Below, one piece after another: positions 57,359 through 64,000 of a stretch of DNA of 64,000 nucleotides. The stretch's first letter is position 1, and each line of letters starts with the position of its first letter. The notes under the pieces were generated by a model. The model worked only from the letters and a program-made list of their open reading frames with translations, was not told the origin of the DNA and ran no database searches. A program made the translations under genes and the position numbers. Source of the DNA: Dactylosporangium roseum (GTDB lineage: Bacteria; Actinomycetota; Actinomycetes; Mycobacteriales; Micromonosporaceae); contig NZ_CP073721.1 of assembly GCF_025264685.1 (NCBI RefSeq), forward strand, positions 1,355,001-1,419,000, given 5' to 3'.

Positions 57359-58933
57359 CTACGCTTTCTTCAGCATGGGGCGGATTCGTCCCATGACCAT
57401 TCCCGACAGGCGCCGGTCGAGCGCGAGCAGCACGCCGCCCGAGATCGCCGTGGCGAGGACGCCGTAGACCACGAACTTGAGCGTCCACGGTCCGCTGATC
57501 AGGCCGAAGCGGTCGACGCTCCAGGTGATCCCGAAGCCCAGGAGGCTGGCGAAGAGGGCCGGCAGGGTCGGCCGGACGACGCGCCAGCTACTGACCTTCA
57601 GCACCCGGTTGAAGGTGATGTAGGCCATGACGATCGTGATCGTCAGCTCCAGGCCCGCCATGCCGAGCGCGATGGCGGCGACCTGCTTACGGTCGTCGGC
57701 CGAGCCGTCGAGCCACTGCCCGATGACGTAGAACCCGACGATGCCGACCGCTAGCTGGGTCCAGGCGAGCGCGGTGTTGATCCCGACCCGCCCGACCGCC
57801 TGGAGCGCCGGGCCGAGCAGCACGCCGTAGACGTTGACCGCGCCGACGATGCACAGCAACTGCATGCCGACACCGGCCGGCGACCACTCCGGGCCGAGCA
57901 GCGCGACGAGCGGCTTGGCGTCGGCGGCCAGGATGCCCAGCGCGGGCAGCCCCACGACCGCCGAGACGTGCAGCATCTTGCCGAGCCGGTCGGCGAGCAC
58001 CTCGGGCTCCCGTTGCAGGCGGGCCAGCTCCGGCAGCGACACCTGCTGCAGCGACCGGGACGTCACCTCGGTCAGCATGTCGGGCAGGCGCTGCGCGATG
58101 CGGTAGAGACCGACGGCGACCGGCCCGAACCACTTCGCCAGGACCAGCACGTCGATCCGGATCGCCAGGAAGACGCCGATGCCGCCGAGCGCGGACTGCG
58201 CCGAGAAGCCCCGCAGGTCCCTCCACGCCTGCCTGGGGAACCGGAGCCGGGGCCGCCAGTCGGTGACCGTCCACAGCACGACCGCGCCGACCACGCCGGT
58301 GACGAGCTGCTGCGCCACCAGCGCCCACGCCTGGAAGCCGACGAGCGCCAGGATGATGCCGACGATGCCGCCGATCGCGTTCGCGATGAGCGTGCGGATG
58401 GCCAAGGGACGGAACGTCATCTTCCGGCGCAGGATCGCCTCGGGCACCACGGTCAGGCCCTGCAGCACGATCATCGGTGTCAGCGCGACGCAGAGCCAGG
58501 TGATCTCCGGCTGCTCGTTGAACGCCGCCCACAGCGGTGCCGCGCCAGCGGCCAGGGCGGTGAGGCCGAGGCTGCCGCCCATGACGACCCAGAAGCCCGC
58601 GTCGAGGTGGTCGTCGTCGAGCTGCTCGCGCTGGATGATCGTGGTGAGCAGCGTCTGCTGGAGCAGCATCTGCGTGATCATCACGAACAGCAGTGCCGTC
58701 GCCACGACGCCGAACGCGTGCGGGCCCAGCATGCTCGCCAGGACGAACGTGACGATGGTGGTCGTGCCGAGCCGGCCCGCGGTCAGCGCGTACGACCAGA
58801 AGATGGCGGACTTGAGCCGTTTCCGCGGCGCCTCTTCGCGCTCTGGCTGTTCGGGCGCCTCGATCTCGACGGTGCGGTCCAGGTCGACGGTCCGGTCGAG
58901 CGGGTCGACGGACTGATCGATGGTCTGGCTCAT
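57359..58933 (-). CDS. polysaccharide flippase (Wzx/MOP-type)
   Basis: 524 residues with about 12-14 membrane helices and the polysaccharide-transport pattern SAIFWSYALTAGRLGTTTIVTFVLASMLGP. It should flip lipid-linked repeat units across the membrane. The cytoplasmic N-terminal tail of about 45 residues is acidic and carries two T-V-[DE]-[LI] motifs (Thr15, Thr21). Confidence 0.88.
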   Translation of the reverse strand: MSQTIDQSVDPLDRTVDLDRTVEIEAPEQPEREEAPRKRLKSAIFWSYALTAGRLGTTTIVTFVLASMLGPHAFGVVATALLFVMITQMLLQQTLLTTIIQREQLDDDHLDAGFWVVMGGSLGLTALAAGAAPLWAAFNEQPEITWLCVALTPMIVLQGLTVVPEAILRRKMTFRPLAIRTLIANAIGGIVGIILALVGFQAWALVAQQLVTGVVGAVVLWTVTDWRPRLRFPRQAWRDLRGFSAQSALGGIGVFLAIRIDVLVLAKWFGPVAVGLYRIAQRLPDMLTEVTSRSLQQVSLPELARLQREPEVLADRLGKMLHVSAVVGLPALGILAADAKPLVALLGPEWSPAGVGMQLLCIVGAVNVYGVLLGPALQAVGRVGINTALAWTQLAVGIVGFYVIGQWLDGSADDRKQVAAIALGMAGLELTITIVMAYITFNRVLKVSSWRVVRPTLPALFASLLGFGITWSVDRFGLISGPWTLKFVVYGVLATAISGGVLLALDRRLSGMVMGRIRPMLKKA

Positions 58934-58952
58934 GCGGGCTCCGCTCGCTGCT

Positions 58953-59915
58953 TCAGGACTGCTGGGAATCTCCCGCCGGCGGCTGCTCCCACGGCGGCGG
59001 AGCGATCGGCGTGCGCGTGATGGTCCGGCGGATCCGGCCGAGCTTGGCGCGACCGCGCCGGGTGCCCCACGACGTGAGGAACGCCGCGGTCCCGGCGGCC
59101 CGCTGTGTCACCGGCAGCTCGTTGTTGAGCAAGGCCTTGGTGATCTCCCAGGTCATCCGGGTGTGGTGGCTCTGGTTGCTGGCCGGCCTGCGCTTCTTCG
59201 ACTTCTTCGCGCCCGGCTCCAGCCACTCCAGGACCTCGTCGGTGTCCCGGTTGGCGCCGAACGTGTTGGTGGCGTGCATGCGGCGGAAGAACAGCCGCTC
59301 CGGCACCTGGACGAACTCACCGCGCAGCGCCAGCTCGTGCAGCATCACCACGTCGCTGGAGAGGAACGGGCCGAGCAGGCGCGTCCTGCGCAGCACGTCG
59401 GTGCGCAGGACGCCGAATACCTCGTTGCAGAGGTTCCACTTCCGGGCATACCACGAGACCCGGCTCCGCGAGCGCAGGTCCGCCGTGTCCATCGCGTCGT
59501 CCCACGGGCCGATCTCGTTGCCGTCGCTGTCGATCAGCATCGTCTGCGGGAACGCGAGGATCGCCGACGGGTGCGCGTCGAGCGCGGCGACACACCGGCT
59601 GATGAGGGTCGGCGCGGCGAGGTCGTCGTGCGCGGTGAGCCGGAACAGCTCGCCGCGCGCCAGCGAGACGACGCGCCGGAAGTTGCCCGCCTCGCCGAGG
59701 TTCTCCGGATTGCGGTAGATCCGCAGCCGGTCGTCCTTCTGCGCGTAGGTCTCCAGGATGTCCCAGGTGCTGTCGGTGGAGAGGTTGTCGCAGACGACGA
59801 TCTCGAAGTCCGGATAGTCCTGCGCCAACATGGACTCGAGCGCCAGCGGCAGGTATCGCTCGACGTTGTACGTCGTCATGCCGATCGTCACCCTGGGCGT
59901 GCCAGCACCGGTCAT
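58953..59915 (-). CDS. family 2 glycosyltransferase
   Basis: 320 residues. VTIGMTTYNVERYLPLALESMLAQDYPDFEIVVCDNLSTDST at the N-terminus and LTAHDDLAAPTLI (metal-binding DD) identify a GT-A enzyme. The C-terminus is basic (KKSKKRRPASN). Next to the methyltransferase stop (1 nt gap). Confidence 0.9.
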   Translation of the reverse strand: MTGAGTPRVTIGMTTYNVERYLPLALESMLAQDYPDFEIVVCDNLSTDSTWDILETYAQKDDRLRIYRNPENLGEAGNFRRVVSLARGELFRLTAHDDLAAPTLISRCVAALDAHPSAILAFPQTMLIDSDGNEIGPWDDAMDTADLRSRSRVSWYARKWNLCNEVFGVLRTDVLRRTRLLGPFLSSDVVMLHELALRGEFVQVPERLFFRRMHATNTFGANRDTDEVLEWLEPGAKKSKKRRPASNQSHHTRMTWEITKALLNNELPVTQRAAGTAAFLTSWGTRRGRAKLGRIRRTITRTPIAPPPWEQPPAGDSQQS

Positions 59916-59916
59916 G

Positions 59917-61104
59917 TCAGGCCACCAGGATCTCTGCGGTCACGCCCAGGTCCGCCAGGGACTTGGCGATCTCGTCCTTGTACGCCGGGTTCGTGATGAT
60001 CACCGCCTTCGGTTGGAGCGCCGTCAGCGTCGACGGCGGGTCGACCCGGTGTCCGGTGACCGGCAGGAACCGTCCCCACTTCCTCGGGTTGAGGTCGACC
60101 ACACCGTGCAGGCCCAGTTCGCGGTCGGCGAGCGTGAGGAACTGCACGCCCCGCGATCCGGCGCCCCACAGGACGGGCTTCGCGCCCTCCGCGTTGAGCC
60201 GCGAGATCGTGCTCCGCCAGCGCTCGCGCTCCGCGTGGTGCCGCTCGGCGAAGCCGGCGATCGCGGCGAGCTGCTTGTCACGGGCACGCAGCGAGGGCAG
60301 CTCGCCGGTGTGGGCGACGTGGCCTCCTGCCCGTGGGCGGTTCGCCGAAACCTCGATGTAGCGGAACATCCCGGAGAACAGCGTGCCGGTCGACTCCACC
60401 GTCCAGCCGGCCCGGCCGAAGATGCTCGCCAGCGAGTAGGCGTCGAAGTACGACACGTGCGGGTAGATGACCTCCCAGCCGGCGGTGGCGAGGTCGTAGA
60501 CCGCGTCCGGCACCTCGACGTATCCGAAGACCTCGCGACCCTTGGCCTGCTCGCGCAGGTCGACGAGGAACTCGTAGGGGTCGTCGAGGTGCTCGAACCA
60601 GTGGCGCGAGGTGAAGAAGTCGTAGTCGGGCAGGCCGCTGCCGCGCGGCGCCAGTCCGCTGTGGAAGGTGACCGCGCCCTGTTCGCCGACCTCGCCGGCG
60701 TACATCGCGTCGTAGCCGACGCCGCGCGCGCCGCCGACGTGGGTCAGCTCCTTGAGGAACTCGCCCTGCCCGCAGCCGATGTCCAGCACGAGCTTGCCGC
60801 TCAGGTCGTACCGCTCGCTGAGGCTCTGGACGAGATCGCTGGAGAACCGCTGGAACGCCGGGGAGAAGTGGAGGTTGGTGTCCATCGTCGTGTCGTAGAC
60901 CAGCAGGTCCTTGTCGAACGCGACATTACGGACGTAGGCACAGGTCGGACAGTGCGCCAGCACCATCCTGCCCACCGGTGAGGCGACGGCGTCGCCGTGC
61001 GCCTCCCAGTGCACCCCGCACAGGACGGGGATCTCGCCCAGGTCGGCGAACTCGACGAGCCGGTCGTCGCCGCAGGCGTCGCAGATCCGCTGATCGTCGC
61101 TCAC
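59917..61104 (-). CDS. class I SAM-dependent (C-methyltransferase-like) protein
   Basis: 395 residues from GTG 61104, overlapping the epimerase stop by 4 nt. Order: zinc-binding N-terminal domain (ICDACG and CPTC pairs), SAM-binding core (LVLDIGCGQGEFLKEL), and a C-terminal domain with VLWGAGSRGVQFL. This three-part architecture is that of sugar C-methyltransferases. Product sugar unknown. Confidence 0.85.
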   Translation of the reverse strand: MSDDQRICDACGDDRLVEFADLGEIPVLCGVHWEAHGDAVASPVGRMVLAHCPTCAYVRNVAFDKDLLVYDTTMDTNLHFSPAFQRFSSDLVQSLSERYDLSGKLVLDIGCGQGEFLKELTHVGGARGVGYDAMYAGEVGEQGAVTFHSGLAPRGSGLPDYDFFTSRHWFEHLDDPYEFLVDLREQAKGREVFGYVEVPDAVYDLATAGWEVIYPHVSYFDAYSLASIFGRAGWTVESTGTLFSGMFRYIEVSANRPRAGGHVAHTGELPSLRARDKQLAAIAGFAERHHAERERWRSTISRLNAEGAKPVLWGAGSRGVQFLTLADRELGLHGVVDLNPRKWGRFLPVTGHRVDPPSTLTALQPKAVIITNPAYKDEIAKSLADLGVTAEILVA

Positions 61105-62132
61105 GCGTTCACCCACCGCAGGTTGTCGTCCAGCTTGCCCTGCTCCATCAGCGACCGGATGCGCTTGATGCGCTGGTGCCGCTCGCTGCCGAACTGCTCG
61201 ATGGTCAGCCCGTGCCGCTGGTACTCCTCGACGAGCTGCTCCACGCCCAGCTTCACCGTCCACTTCGGCTGGAACTCGGGGATCTCGGCGGCGATCAGGT
61301 CACACGTGACGCGGTAGTTGCGCAGGTCGGTGCCGGCGCCGGCCGCGAAGGTGACCTCGCTGCCCGGGACCACCTCGGCGACCAGGTTGGCCACGTCCCG
61401 GATGAGGTAGTTCTCGCTGGAGCGTCCGATGTTGTACGCCTTGGCGTGCACCCGCTCGCGGCCGACCTCCAGCAGCGCGAGGAACGCCGCGGAGATGTCC
61501 TCGATGTGCACCAGCGGCCGCCATGCCTTGCCGTCGGACAGCAGCCGCACCTGGCCGGTGAGCAGCGCGTGCGCGGCGAGGTCGTTGACGACGAGGTCAC
61601 CGCGCAGGCGCGGGGAGAAGCCGTACGCCGTGGCGTTGCGCAGGAACGTGGGGGAGAAGTCGTCGTCGGCCAGCTCCAGCAGCCCCTGCTCGGAGAGGAT
61701 CTTCGACTCGCCGTACGGGGTCACGGGCTGGAAGCCGGCCGTCTCGTCCAGCGGCGTGTCGTCGTCGCCCTTGCCGTACAGCGAGCAGGACGACGCGAAG
61801 AGGAAGCGCCGCGCGCCGACGGCCTTCGCGGCCCGGGCCAGGCGGAGCGTCGAGCGGTGGTTGACGTCGTACGTCAGGTCCGGGTTGAGGTTGCCCAGCG
61901 GGTCGTTGCAGAGCGCGGCGAGGTGCACCACCGCGTCGAAGCCGGTGACGTGCTCCGGCTCGACGTCCCGCAGGTCGACGCGGAGCGTCTTGACCTCCTC
62001 GGGCGCCGGGCCGAGGACGCAGTCCGCGAAAAGCCCGGTGTCCAGGCCGACCACCTCGTGCCCGGCTTGACGGAGTATCGGCACCAGCACGCTGCCGATG
62101 TATCCGTCGTGACCAGTGACGAGTACGCGCAT
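61101..62132 (-). CDS. NAD-dependent epimerase/dehydratase
   Basis: Extended SDR of 343 residues acting on nucleotide sugars. Cofactor motif TGHDGYIG, catalytic Tyr-x3-Lys (YGESK) and RLLSDGKAWRPLVHIEDISAAFLALL. First gene of the left-pointing unit that ends at 54710. Confidence 0.9.
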   Translation of the reverse strand: MRVLVTGHDGYIGSVLVPILRQAGHEVVGLDTGLFADCVLGPAPEEVKTLRVDLRDVEPEHVTGFDAVVHLAALCNDPLGNLNPDLTYDVNHRSTLRLARAAKAVGARRFLFASSCSLYGKGDDDTPLDETAGFQPVTPYGESKILSEQGLLELADDDFSPTFLRNATAYGFSPRLRGDLVVNDLAAHALLTGQVRLLSDGKAWRPLVHIEDISAAFLALLEVGRERVHAKAYNIGRSSENYLIRDVANLVAEVVPGSEVTFAAGAGTDLRNYRVTCDLIAAEIPEFQPKWTVKLGVEQLVEEYQRHGLTIEQFGSERHQRIKRIRSLMEQGKLDDNLRWVNA

Positions 62133-62392
62133 GGCAAAGCTCCCGAACGCTCGGCGGGTGGAAGGCGAGTCTATGAGGCGCCGAAAAGGCCCTCGGTGGT
62201 GTGTCGGACTTCTTACTCTGGCGTTTACCGGAAGCCACCGGCGACCGCTAGCTTCTTGCCTTGGATTTTGCCTTAGGCTGACTCGTCCATGGCCGCGTGG
62301 GGCGTGGCTTCGGATGTGATTCGTCAGTCATTCGCTGGATCGCCGGTTCGCTGGTGGGGAGCCTAGCGCCAGTGACAATTTGGGGGGAACAT

Positions 62393-63625
62393 ATGCCCGT
62401 AGTCTCGTGCCGGTTGTGTGGGGCCGAGCTCACCGAGACCTTCGTCGACCTTGGGATGTCCCCGCTCTGCGAGAGCTACGTGCCCGCGGAGAAGATCGAC
62501 GCCCCGGAGACCTTCTACCCGCTCCACGTGCGGATCTGCTCCGAGTGCCTGCTCGTGCAGCTCCCGGCGTACGTGGCGGGTGAGGAGATCTTCTCCGACT
62601 ACCTGTACTTCTCCTCCTACTCGACGTCCTGGGTGGAGCACGCCCGGCGGTACGCGGTGTCGATGATCGAGAAGCTCAACCTAACGGCCGACAGCCTGGT
62701 CGCCGAAGTGGCCAGTAATGACGGATACCTTCTCCAGCATTTTGTGGACGCAGGTATCCCGGTGGTCGGCGTTGAGCCAGCGGGAAATGTCGCAGCGGTT
62801 GCCCGGGAAAAGGGCGTCCGCACCGAGGTGTGCTTTCTCGGGCCGGAAACGGGTGCATCGGTCGCGGCGCAATACGGCGCCGCGGATCTGGTGGCGGCAA
62901 ATAACGTTTATGCCCATATTCCGGACATTATTGGGTTTTCGCAGGGCCTGGCTAATCTGGTCAAACCGGGCGGGTTGGTCACCCTTGAGTTTCCGCACCT
63001 GCTGCGCCTGATCGAGCGGCGCCAGTTCGACACCATCTACCACGAGCACTACCAGTACCTGTCCCTGCTCACCGCGTCGCGGGCGCTGGCGAAGGGCGGC
63101 CTCACCGTCGTCGACGTCGAGGAGCTCTCCACGCACGGCGGCTCGCTGCGCGTACACGCCATGCACGCGGATCACGCGGGGGAGCCGTCGCTCGCCGTGA
63201 AGAACCTGCTGGAGGCGGAGGCGGCCGCCGGCCTGCACACGCTGGACGGGCACAAGGGCTTCGCCGACGAGGTCTTCACGATCAAGCGCGACCTGCTCGA
63301 CTTCCTCATGACGGCGCGCCGCGAGGGCAAGCGGGTGGTCGGCTACGGTGCGCCGGGCAAGGGCAACACGCTGCTCAACCACTGCGGCATCCGGGAGGAC
63401 CTGCTCGAGTACACGGTCGACCGGTCGCCGCACAAGCAGGGTATGTTCCTCCCCGGTACGCACATCCCGATCCACGAGCCGGAGCGCATCGCCGCGGACC
63501 GGCCCGACTATGTCCTGGTCCTGCCGTGGAACCTGCGCACGGAGATCGGCGCGCAGCTCTCCTACGTGCGCGACTGGGGCGGCAAGCTGGTGTACCCGAT
63601 TCCCGCGCTCGAGGTAGAGGGGTAG
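62393..63625 (+). CDS. nucleotide-sugar C-methyltransferase
   Basis: 410 residues from ATG 62393 (GGGGGGAA upstream). Zinc-binding N-terminal domain (SCRLCG ... ICSECLLVQLP), SAM core VAEVASNDGYLLQHF, catalytic region TIYHEHYQYLSL and a C-terminal domain with VVGYGAPGKGNTLLN: the full layout of sugar C-3 methyltransferases (TylC3-like). It is followed by a sugar-nucleotidyltransferase gene, supporting branched-sugar synthesis. The segment 62700-62990 has markedly lower GC3 than the rest. Confidence 0.9.
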   Translation: MPVVSCRLCGAELTETFVDLGMSPLCESYVPAEKIDAPETFYPLHVRICSECLLVQLPAYVAGEEIFSDYLYFSSYSTSWVEHARRYAVSMIEKLNLTADSLVAEVASNDGYLLQHFVDAGIPVVGVEPAGNVAAVAREKGVRTEVCFLGPETGASVAAQYGAADLVAANNVYAHIPDIIGFSQGLANLVKPGGLVTLEFPHLLRLIERRQFDTIYHEHYQYLSLLTASRALAKGGLTVVDVEELSTHGGSLRVHAMHADHAGEPSLAVKNLLEAEAAAGLHTLDGHKGFADEVFTIKRDLLDFLMTARREGKRVVGYGAPGKGNTLLNHCGIREDLLEYTVDRSPHKQGMFLPGTHIPIHEPERIAADRPDYVLVLPWNLRTEIGAQLSYVRDWGGKLVYPIPALEVEG

Positions 63626-63630
63626 TTGCG

Positions 63631-64000
63631 GTGAAGGTGGTCCTGTTCTGCGGTGGCCTCGGCATGCGCATGCGCGAGGGCACGAACAACGCGCCCAAGC
63701 CGATGGCGATGATCGGTGACCGGCCGCTGCTGTGGCACGTCATGCGGTATTACGCACATTTCGGGCACACCGACTTCATCCTCGCGCTCGGCTACGGTGC
63801 CGCCGTGGTCAAGGACTACTTCCTGCACTACGACGAGACGCTGTCCAACGACTTCACCCTCGTCGGCGGCAACCGTGACGTGCAGTTGTTCTCGACCGAC
63901 ATCACGGACTGGAACATCACGTTCATCGACACCGGCCTCAAGGCGACCATCGGCGAGCGGCTCATGCGCGTGCGCAAGTATGTCGAGGACGAGCCGATGT
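63631..64000 (+). CDS. glucose-1-phosphate cytidylyltransferase-like nucleotidyltransferase (3' end outside window)
   Basis: Starts at GTG 63631, 5 nt after the C-methyltransferase stop, and is cut by the window end after about 123 residues. It shows the nucleotidyltransferase motif CGGLGMRMRE, the APKPM lysine site, LLWHVMRYYAHFGHTDFIL and WNITFIDTG, which match RfbF-type cytidylyltransferases. It would provide CDP-glucose (or a related activated sugar) for deoxy/branched sugar formation. Confidence 0.85.
   Translation, partial: MKVVLFCGGLGMRMREGTNNAPKPMAMIGDRPLLWHVMRYYAHFGHTDFILALGYGAAVVKDYFLHYDETLSNDFTLVGGNRDVQLFSTDITDWNITFIDTGLKATIGERLMRVRKYVEDEPM

Overview
This 64 kb stretch comes from a high-GC actinobacterium, most likely of the family Micromonosporaceae (Actinoplanes/Micromonospora-like). 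The support is very high GC with strong third-position bias, frequent GTG/TTG starts, the NucS (non-MutS) mismatch enzyme, a mycothiol-dependent isomerase family protein, an Asp-type MurA, and the actinobacterial order thrB-rho-rpmE-prfA-prmC-tsaC ... glyA ... atp operon ... DUF2550-PduO-murA. The genus is inference.

Layout. 1-4.2 kb: SPFH protein, small Arc-like protein, homoserine kinase (thrB), transcription terminator rho with a 22-unit 9-nt array. 4.3-6.6 kb: a two-gene RNA-repair cassette (Rnl1-type RNA ligase and T4-type polynucleotide kinase/phosphatase), separated from rho by a large inverted-repeat element. 6.8-13 kb: rpmE, prfA, a TPR-GGDEF diguanylate cyclase, prmC, tsaC, a second YrdC-domain protein, a low-molecular-weight phosphatase. 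13-16 kb: NAD(P)-binding SDR and glyA. 16.7-24.6 kb: ATP synthase operon atpZ/I-B-E-F-H-A-G-D, with atpC split off behind a strong terminator. 24.6-36.8 kb: PduO cobalamin adenosyltransferase, murA, hydroxyacyl-CoA dehydrogenase, CHASE-PAS histidine kinase, ABC exporter, MeaA-type B12 mutase, NucS, aldehyde dehydrogenase. 36.9-45.6 kb: hydrolases, a DoxX-MarR-SDR operon with an evident operator/promoter, small membrane proteins, a decayed gene and a tandem-fused 3-hydroxyacyl-CoA dehydrogenase. 45.5-64 kb: a large cell-surface polysaccharide locus on the minus strand (sugar phosphate transferase, four glycosyltransferases, Wzy-like polymerase/ligase, Wzz-like protein, flippase, aminosugar and branched-sugar genes), with a divergent plus-strand C-methyltransferase/cytidylyltransferase unit running off the right edge.

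Most noteworthy beyond ordinary annotation: (i) four copies of a ~75-bp palindromic element with a conserved 29-30 nt loop and compensatory arm changes; three lie between convergent genes, and one supplies the stop codons and an identical PAKSR tail to both flanking proteins; (ii) a second, larger palindromic repeat family with two copies; (iii) repeated acidic-x-T-[VI]-x-[IL] motifs in the cytoplasmic tails of three separate polysaccharide export proteins, a possible Ser/Thr-kinase/FHA code; (iv) the Rnl1-Pnkp cassette; (v) several promoters whose -10 box lies 6-7 nt from the start codon, predicting leaderless mRNAs; (vi) a MarR operator overlapping the doxX promoter; (vii) the detached atpC gene with a CRP-like site. 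No rRNA, tRNA, CRISPR array, prophage or transposase gene was seen.
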